A DNA stretch of 64,000 bases from Chlamydomonas sphaeroides (Eukaryota; Chlorophyta; Chlorophyceae; Chlamydomonadales; Chlamydomonadaceae), in contig BDDC01000063.1 of the NCBI GenBank assembly GCA_001662425.1, forward strand, positions 18,299-82,298, read 5' to 3'. A program made the position numbers and the translations under genes. Below, one piece after another: positions 11,201 to 26,200 of this stretch (within the stretch, counting starts at the first letter, position 1; each line of letters begins with the position of its first letter). The notes beneath the pieces are model-generated. The model saw nothing but the letters and a program-made list of their open reading frames with translations. It did not search any database and was not told the origin of the DNA.

Positions 11201-14200
11201 GCATGTTCTCCTTGAGATTCCAGCCGGGAATGCCCATTGTGGCGGTCGGGCGGCAGGTGGCCGTGTCAAACTCGAGCTTGTCTTGGAGGATGAACCTGTT
11301 ACATTGTTACGGATACCAGCACATGGTCACAGTGATTTCGCGCCGGTGGACTGCCGGATGCTATATAACTTGAACCTCACATGATGGCGAACGTTGGGGC
11401 CTACATCAAACAAAACGCAGGGCAATGGGGAAGCACGGCACACTGAAATGCAGGTTGATGTTGCCTTGCTTGCATGATTGCGCCAAGCTTGCAGCTCTGC
11501 TGGGTCGCGCAAACGCACGCACACACTCCCATCGCACCAGGATCATGTCGCCGCCGCCACCCGTCAGCTCAGGGCTGCAGCAAACGCGTGTACAGGGGCA
11601 TGGGTCACCGCGAGCTGGTGCAGGGCACGTGCGTTCTGCCTTCATCGACCACGCCTGGTCGCCGATAGCACGATGTAAATGTGGGGGACGCCGCCGGCAT
11701 ACCTGCTGGTCTCAGGCGTTGAGAAGCCTTCCTCGCGGCTGATCGAGAGCTGCAAGCGCAGTACAACAAAAAAATGATGGCACCTTAGCAAGGTGCCCAA
11801 CAAAGCGAGCGCGTCTCCCTTGCGTTACATCATCAGAAGCAGGGCCCCAAACCGACGGCCAAAGCGCATATGACACGTACCTGGTAGAAGCTCTCCTCGT
11901 CCTCGTCATTCCACCACAGCTTCTCGGTCTTAAGGCCAGCTTGGCCCCGATCACGGACGGCTGGGCTGCACACCACCGCGCCCAAACCCGCGCACGTCAC
12001 CTGCATGAAGGCATACCAATTATCAACGGGCAAGGGCAGGCGGGGTTCGTTTGGTATGCAGATGCGCACGCCGTGCGGCCATCCAGGCACAACGCGTGAA
12101 AGGCGGTCCCTCCGTCCTCCATGTCCACGCACAATGTCAATGTCAAAGCCGATGCCCATGGTCGAGCTCGAGCAAGATGGGAACTGCGCGGAACGACACA
12201 CGCAATTGATAACATGGGTGTTTGGCGGGCAGGTTGGGTGATGCAGGCAGACATGTTGACATTCCCCTTCCTCTCCTACAATTGAGGAAAAGCCAGTTGG
12301 CTTGACCGCGAAGTTGTCGCCCTCTTGGTAGTATGCCGCTATGTCGGGTTTCTTTGCAGCCAGCTTCTTATTGCCGGGGGCCATGGCGTACGGATCCTGC
12401 GCAAATCAAAGTAAAATGTATAATGGATGGAGAGGTAAAATTGGTAGCGACGCATGCAAAACACATGTCGTTGCATCCAGGAGGGCAGGCGTGTATGGGG
12501 AGGCCCCACGTCGACCACCAGAAATTAAACAGTGAAGACATGCATTGCCGCACAAAGGAATAGACAGACAGGGTATGTTGACCGCAATGTATGCCCAGTT
12601 GTAGTCCCACCTTGGTGAAAGCAACTGTCAGGCTGTTCATGTTGATCTCGGGCAGTCTGCACATACGCACGCAGTCGTGTTGTGGCAAACAATCACGACC
12701 GCGAAGGACCAGAACAAAGGAGGCTTACGTGGGATCAGCTTTAATCTCCTCGCCAACAGTGTCGTAACGTTTGATCTGCACGGTTAGAAAAAACACATCA
12801 GAGACTCGAGGTTGCCATGCGCTTCGCATCAAACGTCGCATATACGGGTCCAAAGTGGAGAAACACTGGATAGCCAAGCATGCACTTACCATTTTGGCCA
12901 GCATGACTTCGGTTACCTAAAGGGTTCGGGTGCGTCAGGCAACAGTCAGTTTCGGTGCGAAAGTGTGGCGTTCGTCGCTGTGCAACAATGCGTGTGCGCG
13001 TTTATGCATGCCAGTTGACATACGAACAAGATCCTTTTGCTCCTACACTCACATCCTTGTTCATGGACAACATTTCCGCCAGGGCAGCAGCACGTGTGCT
13101 GTCATCCGCCGGCCTGCAGCAGAGCATTTAGCCGTAGTTACCGATGCGTGCCTGCAAACCCTCCAGGAGACCGACGACAACGCCTTGCATGTCGCTTGGC
13201 TGCCTTACAATCCAGCGGCCTCAAAAATCGCCTTGAGCGCAACGTCAGTCTGGTCCGGATACTGTCTGAAGGTGAGGCCGGCCCCGCGGCCCCGCAGCAG
13301 GCCGTCTGGGTTTAGCTCGCGGTCGTTGGGGTCGTCGCTGCCCATGAGGTCCTGTAGCGATAGCATGTTTGCGTAACATGCGAATGGGCATGGCAGCGTC
13401 AGTTGACACGAAGCAGCAGGTCGGCGTGTGTATGTCCTGATGGTCTATCCAGCCTGCCGGCTGCTCAGCGTGCTTCCAACAACCCCGCATATCGCACCGT
13501 GTGCTCCTTGACATACTGCGCACCATAGATAGCGGCACACGGGGCGGCAGATGGATGTTGGCTGATGTACTTATGCATGCGACTTCAGCCCGCAAGCAGC
13601 GCGAGCACCTTGAGCCCCTGCACGCCCCGCTCCGAGCATTGGTGCACAAGGCAGCCTTCTCACCATGTACTGATCCTTCTTCGCAAGCGCTTCGCCAATG
13701 AGGCTGAGATCTGGCTCGAATTCGTCAATGCTTTGCACCGTGTCCGAGAGCGCTCCCTTGACGGCCGTGAGCAACTGTGTGTGCATGGCAAGGGCCACCC
13801 GTGGGAGGCATCAGCCGCATGACAGCGTTGCAGGACATGTTTCGTGCTGACTTACTTCTTGATACGCAGAAGCCTTGGCAGCACCATTGGTAGAAGCCGC
13901 TGCGGCCTTGGCAGCCTTGGCGGCCTGAGCAGCGTCTTGCATTTTCTTCCAGGTCTTTTTGAGACCTGATCCCGGGCCGCAGGCGTGCACAACACGTGGT
14001 GGGCAGCGTGGGATTCCGCTGCAGGCAACACCAACAACGTACCTCCTTTCGAGAAAAGCGTCTTCCCGTAATCTTTAGCAGTCGAAGCAGCTCCGCTTAT
14101 GCCCGAAAGGACCTTCTTCACTTTATCAAACAAGCTTGTCTTTGCTATTGTTTCAATGGCATTCGCCTGGCACATCGCGGACATAGATTGCACATGTAGT

Positions 14201-17200
14201 CAAGAACAGCAGTAGCATCCACCATCCTTTTCCTCAGCAGCAGTAGGCAACGATGACGCAATACATATCCCTGGCAAAGGGCAATTTCCGTACGACGCAC
14301 TTACCGCATCAGAAAGCTGCGACACCACATGCATGCAATGGGAAGGGCAGCAGGGTAAACTCCGGACCAAGTTGCAGTAAATTAGTGGTGGCAGCGCCCA
14401 TGCAAGCTGTGTGCGAGACCTGGCCCCCTCACCCTCTTCCCTTCCTTCGCTGCGTCTGCGATTTCTTTGGCCTGAAGGAAAGGGTGGTGCAAAATACACC
14501 GCGCGTTTGTGGCCAAACGCGCTTCCACATCAATGCATGGCCATTGCAGCCGCCCACGATGATATAGTGTATGTGATTTATAAACTGACCGTGTTGGCAA
14601 ATTTGTAAAATGGGATTGCTGCAAGCAAGGGCAAGCCAAGCGCGGATGTTACTATTTATGGCGTGCATAGTTTGATCGGCGGCCCTGGTGGTCCGTGCAT
14701 TTTTGGCAAGCATCTGAACCATGCATCCAGTGCACCAAACCACCAATTCCTTGATGCCAAATCGGAGCCCACCATTGACCAGGTTCTGAACATGGGACGG
14801 GCAGCGGTAGCTTGCTTTAGCAAGTACCGCCCATCAACAGCAGGCAGTGTCCCTTTCAACTTGTGCGGGCCGCTGCAACTCACCCAGAGCAGCGCCTTCG
14901 TCCAGATCTCCTTGTTGCCCTGCAATGCGGCGGGTGCGTGGTGTGGTGATGATGTGGTGTGGTGTTTGCGTGGGTACATCGGGATGCCGGCCAGCAGGTA
15001 GGGAGCCCTGCTGTTTTGCGCTTGTGCAACGCACCACGCCGTCACACTGAAGGCGATCGTTGTTGACCTGCAAGGCGCAAGCTTTGCAGTAAATAACAGC
15101 TGCCGGGCACTTGCTTCAGGGCGGTTGCGCATGAAGGGCGCACCATGCTGAGCTTGACCGCAGTGGAAATCTTGCTCTCAAGCCTTGCGTAGCTGCCGTC
15201 GCCTGGCAAGCAGCAACGGACACAAGACAACGCAGTGAATACAGAGCTGGTCAGAAGCAGGCCAGCGTGCGTTGTTACGCGACCACAAAATCGAATGCGC
15301 CGCACCAGGTGGGTCTCGTAGGATGAGCAGCGGCACGGGGATGGGCACCTGCGACACATCAACCAACATCAAGCGAAATCATCCAAGATCTGCTATCATG
15401 CATGTAGGATGGCCACCCCGCGGTACACACCTCGATGTATCCTGAGCCAAAACGCGCCTCAGTGCCCTGGTGCAAATGAAGCACGCACGCCAGGCAGGAC
15501 AGTAAGCGACACGAGCCTTTGAATGACATGCATTGGACGCCCACGCCGGCAAGAACATCTTTCAGCAAGCCGGCCGTAGAGCATAGTAACTAACGTGCGT
15601 CAGCATCCCTGTGCAAAGTATGCAATGTATCTGCCTGCCATGCTCCACCAGGGCCTTGTTTACCTCGACAATGCCGTACAGGTTGTGGGTGCGCGAGGGC
15701 CAGCCGGGGCTGCTGACGACAATGCTCAGCGGCATCGAGTAGGCTGTGGTGGCACTGAAGCTCATAGCCAGGGGCAGCATGTCGTAGGCTAGCTCGGACG
15801 TGTTGGTAGGGTCCTGGAATGTGACCTGCGCGTTCCCCAGGCACTGCCTAGTTAGGGGGACTGGGCAATAAGCACGCTGGGCCTCTTGCGGCGACCTCGC
15901 TCACCGCCTGTGCGCAGCCGCCCTTAGAGCCGGCGCACTTGTTGCTCGCCACCTCGCCGCTGATGCTGTCCTGGATGAGCACGCTGCTGCTGACGTTGTT
16001 GCAGCGCAGTCTGCCGTACATCTGGAACAGCCGGACGCGCAGCTTGTAGCGCGCGCCTGCGGCATGTTGGAACACGCAGCGGCGACAACAGAACATTCAT
16101 AATGGCGTTGATACATAACCTCAGACCGCACCGAAGAGTGAGAGTTGGGATTACCTCGCCGCAGCAGCACAACGTCCTTCGTGTACAGCGGGCTGTCAGG
16201 CGGCCCGTAGGCAGAGTAAACGCTGTTGATGGCGCTCTGCCCGGGTGGAGCGTTGCGGGGAATTCAGGTTCAACTGCCCAGCTGCAAGCGCGTCAGCACG
16301 TGTTCGCTGTGAGACTGCTCACCGAGGCGTTGCTAGAGCAGCGGCGTGCCAAGCGGAAGTCGCCGCATTGTATCGGCTTGCCCTGATCAAACAAGGGCCG
16401 GGTCATTTTGGAAACGCAGAGACATACCGCCGGAGTGCTTGGAGCGTTCCAACACAGCTCAGGCAGGTCTCGTCGGGCTCCAACGAGCCAGCGCGCAGCA
16501 CTGCTCTCACCTGGAAGTCGCGGCAGACGTCCGCCTCCAGCTCACTAGGGGCCGTGAACCGCCAGGTGAGACGCGGCTGCGCATCACTGTCGCTGACTGG
16601 CGGCGCAGTGAGGTTCGCAACCTGCTCGCCCTGGTTGGTGATAAGCATGTGCTGCGTGACGGTGTCGGCCGCTAGCCCGAGGATCGTATCGCTCAAGCCC
16701 ACGTAAGACACCTTCCACGTTAGCGCGGCGAGCGTGACGTCCCTGGGGCACATGCAGTTGAAGGCAGCCTCGCATGATGTTGCGGCGGTGGCAGATGTGT
16801 TCTGGAAGGTATGCTCCAAAGCAACTCACGTGAATGGCTGCGTGGGGTCTAGCTGGAGCAGGCGTTGCTCCTGCAAAAATCCATCAAGGGATAAAGAAAG
16901 TGATGCGCAATGGCCGTGTGCTCAGACTAGCATGCCACGTCTTAAGGCACGACACCCGAGTGGCCCGCCACGGCAAGCACCGCACCGGGAGCTGGTCGCT
17001 TTGGGCATCGCAGCCCATTGCGGCCAACATGAGAGAGACACGGCCAAGCGGATACTGCAGCCATGGGCGGACGGCCGGCCGGGTTGCTTGGTTAAGGCAG
17101 GGCCAGGTTCCAAGCAACACATGGCACGCACAGCTATGCTGCGTACAGCGGAGCCGTGGAGCTTGTGTTGGGTCCAAACACAACACTCACCTGGCAGTCG

Positions 17201-20200
17201 CCGCCGACGAGGCCGAGCCGAAGCTTTTGGGTGGTTGTGTCAACGATCACGACATCGTAGAGAGGCTTCATTACCTCAAAGCCGCCAACATCGTCCACCT
17301 GCGTGGAAGGCGCATGGCAGCACGCATGTCCCGGGCCGTAGCGCCCTATCTACCTAGCTAGCTAGCCAGACCAGATGCGTCTTGCTTCTAGCTCGCAATT
17401 AGCACCTCGTTCACGAAAGCAGCCAACAGCAAGCTACTGCGGCCATACCTCGAGCGTGGACGGCATAGAGATGGCGAAGGTGTGGTTGTTGAACTGCACC
17501 TCGAGACGGGCGTAGGAGCCAATGCCAGCGGACACCAGGAACGAGCCGTCAGCCCTTGACGGCGCGCAGCTGATGGTGCTGTTGTCACGGACGGACTTGG
17601 CACACACGCGAGCGCCCTCAATGGGGCAGCCACGGGTCTGGTCAAAACCCGCATTGGCGGACGAGCCAGGCCACCTGAGGCGAACGCAGCAGGTAAGAGC
17701 ACCGACGAACGCTCCGTCAGCAGCGCCCTCATGAGCCTTTGATTGATCAGGCTGAGCCACCGCATCCGCCACCAACATACGCACGGCCCCACCTGACATG
17801 CCCGGCGACGGGCAGGCTGCTCTCGTCCAGGATCACGATGCTCTCCATGACCTGCGTATGCTGCAGGGCGAGCGTCTGCGACGCGCCCAGCCGGTTGTTC
17901 ATGGAGAAGGTGTGCAGGATGACGCGGCCCGAGCGCAGCTTGGTGCGGGCGCTGGCGGCCAGCCTGAGGCATGCAGCCGTGGGAAGGGATGGATTGTTCT
18001 TCAGACCTGCAGTTAGAATGGGCTTCAGCAGCCCGTGAGCGACCACACAACGCACCTGATCAGCTGGCCGATGCAGCTCTCGGGGGCCAGGATAGGGTCG
18101 CAGTTGGGCACATCGGATTGCAGCGTCAGCATGTAGCGGCCGCTGTCATCGGTAGTGCCGGACATGACGTAGGGGCTGCCCAGTAGGCGAGCGGTGAGGC
18201 GGACGCCGGGCGCAGGCGTGTTGAACCGTGTGCGGACCTCGCCCGTGAGCTGGCCAGTCCAATGGATGGTCACGTCGCGACAGATGGGCTCACTGACGAA
18301 GCGCTGAGTGTTAAGCGGGTTGCTGTGGTCGAGGAAGTAGAGCGACGAAGCATCCGATGAAACCACCACACAGTAACGGTACGTCATGCCGACCTGGATG
18401 GCAGGGAGCGGGGGCACGTGCATTGTCTGACAAGCGCCCAGAGATGAACATACCGCTGCGCTCCGGGTTCGTGCTGTGCACTGCCGGGTAGATAGCTAGC
18501 CTTCCCTCTGCCCCACCTGGAGGTTGTCGCGCACGATGTCCTCGTCCACTTCGGTCTTGGAGGGACGGTACAGCGTGCCGCACGCCAACCCGATGGACAG
18601 CTGTGCGACCGTAGTCGTGTTGCCCGCCTGCTCCGATATGGGGTCGACCAGGCTGCGGGTGATTGAGACCGAGGCCTCGCAGGCCGAGCCCACCGTCCAG
18701 CTGATGAGGGCAAGGCAGCGCGGGACAGGGAAGCGACTAAGCAAGATCGTTCTGACATGAACGCATTGCATGCTCCGGGGGAGCGGTCCATGCAAGGTGT
18801 CGCTGCCACCGCATGGCAAGTCGGCATCACGCGGACAGGCACGACAGCTCGACAGTACGCACAATCTGTTTCGCTGTTTATTTAACCCACCTGAATACCA
18901 TTGACTGGAACTGCTGCATCACGCTGAGGCCCACGGGCTGGCCGCCAGGGTTGTCCGGGGTGCAGCCGCATGAGGAGGCGCCGTTGCTAAAGGTGGGGCT
19001 GCTGCTGGGAGCCGTTTCCACGTCGGACCAGGAGGGCAGCGCGGGCCGCGTGATCTCGGTTTGCAGGAAGGCCCTGCGTGCCCGGCAAGCAGGCGACGGG
19101 CGGATTATTTATGTGTTGCCATTAGCGATGGCGGGGTACGGGGGCCCCGACCGCCATACGCCACTTCGTGTCGGGACATCGCAATGCATGCAGAGCGCAC
19201 CTGTACTGGAAGGGGAGCCCCGGCGACAGGTTGCGGGACTTGTGCACCCGGATGGGCTGGTTGGAGGGGAACACTGCGGAAGAGGGATGCGTGGATGGGC
19301 AGCATGTACGGTTCGCTAATTGGCCGACCCATGTACCTGCAGCTCTCACAGTTATTGCTGAGGGGTGCGGTGAGGTGCTGCCAACAAAGACACGCATCTG
19401 GAGCCCACGGACAATTGCCAAGGTGCAAAGCACGACGGCGCAAGGCGGGCAGGGGCTCTGAGCGCACCGTTGTCGGCGGTGTTATTGGAGAAGCCAGGGA
19501 ACACGAGGGGACCAAGGCCCTCGCGCAGCTCCGGGAGGGTGCGTACTGAGGACACATGGAATGTTGTGCGGGTGGCCATTCATTGCAAGTGATATGCAGG
19601 CAGTACATTATAGCCGGGCATGCCATTGTCAACAATGACGGGTGCTTTGGCCCAGGGCACAGCCTGACCCTGTCCCGCAGGCAGGCCAGGGAGGTCCTAC
19701 CTTGGCCGTACAGGTTGTATGTAACGCCCACACGCTGCAGGGTCTCGTTGCCGGCCCCGATCGCAATGTACACCTCCTGGGCCCCGGCCTGTACGGTAAA
19801 GCTGTTGGGCCGGATGCGGCACTCGGCCGAGCAGGCGGCGTTCCCTGCAACAGACAGCAAGGGATTCACAAAGCAAAGCGGAGGCCAGTCAGTACGCTCA
19901 TGCTGAGCATAGCTAGCAAGGAAGCTGCTTGCATTGCGTGGCGAGGACAACGTGTGCACCCGAAGCTGTGCACCCTCCACACCTAGGGGCCCCTCGTCGC
20001 ACTCCTCGCGCGACCAGGTTGGGATGCCATCGCCGCACGTGCGACCAGAGATGGCGGGCGTGATCAGCTGGCTCGTGGTCCCCGTGCGGATGAGCGGCGA
20101 GGGCTGCTGGAAGCCAATGAGCGACGCGCCGTTGTCCCATGGGCAGTTGGAGGCGACCATGAAGTCGGGCATGCCGTCGCCGGTGGCCTCCATGACCTCG

Positions 20201-23200
20201 ACGTGCTGCTCGCCCACCGCCGACACTGTGGGAGGCCCGTCGGGTGACGCAGTGGTTGGCGGCTGTATGCTAACAAGCAGCAGCCCTAACGCCTACCAAC
20301 AGCCCCCTGCCTGCCGCCGCTCACTTGGCGCCATGCATAGCATCGCCATCTTTTGGCTGCAGGGCGCCCTCCGGATGACGCGGGCCAGTGTGTCCAGGTA
20401 GCCGCANNNNNNNNNNTCTCGCCGCCGACGGTGGCCGGGTCGTCGAGCCACGAGCCCGCTAGGTGGCCACCGGCAAGGTTGCCGACCGTCCAGTACGGCG
20501 AGCCTGCGAGGTCGTACGCCGTGTATGTGCGCCGGAGGCAACAGCACAACCCAAGCGTCAGCAGCTTCACATCCAGCGACAGCTCCTCAATGCAGGACCG
20601 CAACATGCGTGTGCAACCCGTGCGCCTCTATCTGAGTGTGCGTGGCGCGCCCGTCCCTCACTCGGCACTCTCACCCGGCGCCAGGAAGTCGCCGTACGCG
20701 AGCCACACGTTGGTGGGCAGCTCCTCGGCCTGCACCGCCATGGTGCTGAACCAGTCCAGGTCTTCGGCGGTGGCGAGTGTGGCCAGCGTGCCTTGCGCCC
20801 CGGGCATGAACTGGCACATGAGCTGCGCCTGGCTCCAGCTGGAGCGCATGTCGGGGTCGGTGACGAGCGTGTACACGTAGGCGCCGCGGCTGATGGTACC
20901 GGCCACGGCCTTGCGCAGCGCAAACCTGTGGTGCGACCGGCCCGGCAGGTGAGCCGTGTGCCCGGCGGCATGATGGCGGGATGATGCATGGCAGCACGGC
21001 AGGCCCTCTGGTCTGACGGTACTCACAGAGAACTCGCCGGCAGCAGACCGGGGGTTGGGGGAGTGGGCGTGGCCGTTGGCGTGTCTGCGGGGACGGAGGC
21101 ATGTCTCATGCCTTCTCTCGCGCCATCTAATATGGGGGGCTCTCGTCTGCAAATCACCACTCACACTCGCACAGGAACGGCCGCGGGGTGCTGCAATTGC
21201 CAGCGACCCAGTTGGCCGTGACATCGTTCCGCGTCGCGTTGGAAGACTCCTGGCGCAAGTGCGCGCAGTCGCGACCATCGTCCGTCATGCCGCCGCTGGG
21301 GGCTACGCCTGAAGCCCAGGGCCAGCTGCCGCCGCCAGGTGCACTTGTTCCCACCGTTACCAATGGGGCATCCACGAACGTCCATGTGGCTGCGAGCGCG
21401 GGGCATTGCATGTTGGGGGGGCAAGTGGTGGGGTTAGAGGACGGTGGCGCATGCCGGGTGGCCTCAGGCTGTCAGAAATGCATGCATGGTGTCCCACAAA
21501 CCCTGCTTGTGCAGCGGCTTACGTGTGAGGAGGTCCGTCAGGCCAAAATAGGTCTCTGTGCCCCACCTAGCGTTGCCGTTGACTGGGAAAGCCGTCTGCA
21601 GCAGCCACGGCGGGCAGGTTGGATGAGTTGCATGCATGCCCATGTTTCATGCGCCCCGTACCAGCCAGGACTGTGGAGCTAACTGTTGGCGCACTCCAAC
21701 TCACTCGTGCCCCGCCGACCAGGTCTGACCAGAACCGCGCGTTGAGCCAGTTGCGGACGGCCTCCCAATCAGACGTGGCACTGGGGTTCGGAGATGCAGG
21801 GCAGGTGGGCGGCGGCGGGCACATTGAACGCGGGCGGCAATTGTGCAGCAGGCATATCGCATGTGTGGCATGCATGATGGTCGCACCTGAAGGTCGCCAG
21901 GTCACCCATGTTGAGAGTGCGGCACGTCTCGCGGGCGCGGCCCCAGCTCCGCGGGTGCGCATAGTAGGCGAATCGCCTGATGATGGGCGCCCAGAAGAGA
22001 ATGTGGGTTAGGTACACGGCTCAGCAGAAAAACGGACGGGACCTGCTGGCTGCCTTGGTCGGACGGAACCCACCTTCCGGACAGCGCCGTTTCTTGAGCG
22101 GCAGCTGCAATGAAGAAGGCGGCAATTGTGCTTTGTCACGGCAGCGATATGAGCGCAATCATAACTATCGGTCTCTTGCAGGTCCTGCCATGGTACGCAC
22201 CGGTCTGGAAGGCTGCTGCAGGCGCGGAGCGGTCAGAGCGGCACAGTGGACGACGCAGGGTGGCGCAGTCCTGTGGCTCTAAGTAGGGGCCTTGCGTCTT
22301 GGCGTCGATGCGCAGAGAGAAGCAGGCCGCGGAACCGTTCGCTGGCGAAGTGGAGGGCGCATAATAGCCACCATTCACGACAGGCACGCCGCTGGCGGTG
22401 ACTGGGCGGTTGGCGTCTTCGCCTCGGCGGTACCCAACCCAGGTTGTTAGTTGGTCCTCTGAAAAGGTGGGCTTCGTGTAAACCCAGCTGATGACACCCC
22501 TGCACAGGATGCAACGTACAGACACGCAAGCAAAACAGATTGAGAGGCGCCCCTGACAGGCTAGCCATGCCGGAGCGGCCCCTCTAAGAAATGTATGCGT
22601 GCGAGGACTCATTCATACGATGCACATACGCACTTGCTGATGACTCCCGCGTGCTCGCGCTCGCTCAAGAAACCAAGTCCCTTAGCACAGACACGCACCT
22701 CAGGGCGCTCGTATATTCGCGCTCGTTGGCGAAGTCGGCCAGGGCTTGGCCATTGGCCTCGCAGAAGGCCCGGGCGTAGTCATAAGTCAGCAGAGAGCCG
22801 TACCTGTTGGCGATTCGGGCCGTGTGAGTGCAGGGGAGGAGTGCAGCAAGCGAACGAGTCCATTTCGTTGGGGCACGACTGCATGCGAGCGAGCACGCGC
22901 GGTAGCCCCTGCTGCGCGCGCGCACATGACATATTGCGTGCCTAGGACCGTGGTCTGGAACTCGATGTTTGCCACATCTGCGGGCACACAAGGTGGCGGC
23001 GTGAGCTTGCTTCAGCAGGTGATTGCGTACGACGTTGGCCGTCACAGCGCACGCAGGGTCGTCGTGATGGCCGCACCTGTGTTGGGCGCCAGGCTGGGCG
23101 GCGGAGGCTGCGGCACACTGCAGATGAAGCCGAGCTTCGCCTCACAGGTGATATCATTCCTGTGAACCGCAGCGACAGACCGGCACGGCACGGCACAGCA

Positions 23201-26200
23201 CCTGTCAGCCCCGGCGTCCGAACCCCGCCGACGGGCCCCAGGTCGCTGGCTGGCAAGCTGCACAGCCATCTCAGGACCAACCCACCATGTGTTGCGGTAG
23301 TCAACGTAGTACCAGACAAAGCCCGGCCCGAATCCCGAAGACGACGACCAAGAGTTGTAGGTGAAGATTTGCACAGACATGGTCTTCCTGCCGGTCATTG
23401 GGACCGGCTCTTCGTTGCCGACAAACACATAATTGTCGGGCTCAAGGTAGGCCCGCCCCTCCACGCAGTTCTCTTGCTTCTTCTCATCATTTGGCTCGTC
23501 ACGGTCTATGGGGCGGGTAGACACATGATGTGGAGGATGGACAGGGTTTCTTCGTTAGTAAACGGGGTTGCCGTGTGGGGTTCGTCCGAATCCAGGATTT
23601 ACTAGGAGAGAACAGCTATGCACGTGTCCTTACCCCAGGAGGTCGCTGAAGGCACAGTGCCGCTGGCGTAGCGGAAGTTCTGACGCCTGGCCGGATCGCG
23701 CTGCAGGCCAAACCAAAACGCCACGAACTTGGCGGAAGTCTTGCCCTGGAAACGCTCCCGCAGGATGACCGAGAGCTCGTTGAACTCGGTAAGCCGAGTG
23801 AACTCGGCCAATCGCCCGCCCTTGACCTTGCACATGTTCTGGGCCTATCATGTGCACGTAGACGAGGAGGGATAACATGTCAGCGTGTGTGCTGCATGCT
23901 TGATCATATCCTCCCACGGAGTGGAGGCACGCATCGCACCTGGGCCCACGTCACGCGCTCGTCAAAGTACGAGTAGTCAAAGCCGCTGCGCGAGACGGTG
24001 ACGAGCGCCGCGGTGCCAGGCGGCGGCGGCGACGGCGGCGGCGGCGACGGCGGCCGCTGCCCTGCAGCACCACTTTTGGGCGGCGGGCCGCTCCAAGGCG
24101 TGCCCGATTTGCAGGCGAAGGCCAGCACCGTGTCGCAGGGCAGCAGCATGAAGCCAAAGCCCTGGGGCCCAAGGCGCTGCATGGCGCCGCACATGTGCTG
24201 ATGACCGCTAGAGCCGTCGTCAGCAATACTGCCGGCCGGAAGCTGCCAAGTGGACTTCTTGAGGCTTGACGACTCCTGTCAGGATGTCGATGGGAGGCAA
24301 GTAGATGGGGCATGCAATGCAAGGGGGGGGGGCATGCGATCCTGGCTGGCTTTTGGCGGCGGCTGATGTGACGGACAAGCCGCAACGCGCGAATCGCCAG
24401 ATCTGCCGACGGGCCTCGCTACGTGCCTATGGTGTGGCGCCCCTACCTTGAGGCTGCGCCAGCCCATGCGGCCGCCCGAATCCTCGCTCAGCCCGCTCCA
24501 CACGCCCGTGGTGACATTGGTGGCATTGAGCCACTGCGCCAGCCAGCGCTGCTCAGGCTCGTTGAAGAACCACACCAGCTCCTTGCCGGCGTACCTAAGC
24601 AGCGGGTTAGGGTGGCGTGCATGGCAGGAGGGCGCGCCCGTGTGTTTCTCAAAAAGCTCAAGCGCATGAGTTCGGTCATGATCGATGGGTGTTCGTTGTG
24701 CCTGCTCACCGGCAGACGCGGGCCGCATCGTGCCAGGACACAGCATGAGCTGTGTAGAGCGTGACGCTCCAGCTGCCAAGTGTTGCGTCCAGTGTAGTGC
24801 TGGGCACGGCCTGCTCAACACCTGGCGTGATGTCTGCGCAGAGCGTGAGCAGGGGAGAGGTGAGTACGAAGTACGCATGAGGCGCACGTAGCTTGGCAGC
24901 TATCGGCTGGGCTGCACTAACCTGCCAGGCTGTCATCAACAATGGTACCTGAGGAGTCGAGATGTCAAGTAGTAGCACGACATGTGGCAGCAGGTCTTTG
25001 CAATCAAAACGAGGAGCGTGCGCGGCTGCAAGAGGCTAGCTAGTGCAGTGTTTGGGTATCGTACTTGTGGGCCCACTTACTGGTCTCGCAGATGAACGGA
25101 AGCTCCAAATCGCACCCACGTGCGACAACGGTGCCGTTCGGCTGCATGGTGGAGCCGGTAGCGCGCATGCTGCCACAGAAGGAAGGCGCTGCGGGCGGGG
25201 TTGGGCCAATGATATGGCATTCCAGACAGACCGTCATCGTCGCAGCTCGAATTACTACCGCGTGGCCCGCCGCAATATAACCACGCCAGCTGTGCAGCGG
25301 CGCGCGAGGATATAGCGACCACGCGCGCGGGCTCACCCCAGTCCCACTCCTCCTGTACTTCAATGTCGTAGCGCAGGCGGCTGCCGTCCACCCAGCGGTA
25401 CGTGGGGTACTGCGCCAGGTAGAGGCCCACCCAGGTGCTGGCTCCGGCCGACAGCAGAGGCAGGCCGCTGATGGCCTGCAGCAACGCAGCTAGATCTGAA
25501 ATGTCCTGCGTGTCCTCAAGCACCGCCAGGTGGCCCCCTTGGAGCGTGCACAGGCGCTGTAGGACAACGACGAGGAACACGAGGCGAGTGAGCAGGTTAA
25601 GAGGTACATATGTTTGACTAAGAACAATGGCGCGCGGCGCGAGCGCAGACATGCCGCCCCGTTATCCGCGCACACCGACCTGCGCGCTGTTCCAGTCCAC
25701 AGCTTGTGTGTAAAACCTGCGAATCGGGGTTGGCCGAAACGCACATACAGACAGCAACCCATCAAATAGGGTGCCAAGCTCCAGCGCCCACACAGCCTCG
25801 TTCAAGCCCCCCCAACAGACGCCCCTGCCGACTATCTAGCCAACACTCTGGGCGTGCGGCAGGCCAGGCGCATGCGCCGTGCTGATGCATGCAAGTTCTG
25901 GGTTCGAGATGTCAGTGCCCACCTGTACTTGGAGTCGCGGACCAGCGAGGTTTGCACCGGCACCCAGCCCTCCGCGGCAAGATCTGGCGAGTTGGGCGCA
26001 AACATGGAAGTGAGAGAAGTTAGCAAAATAATGGTACGCGTCATGCGTGTATGTGTCATGGCCGCTCGCCGGCAAGCCCGCTTGTTGGTGCTGACGTACC
26101 GATGTTGTACTTGACGGGCTTCACCAGGCCCGCCCGCATGCGGCCTGTCTCGGTAGAGCAAATGGCCTCAATGGCGACATCCTTGCCAAATCCGTAGCGG

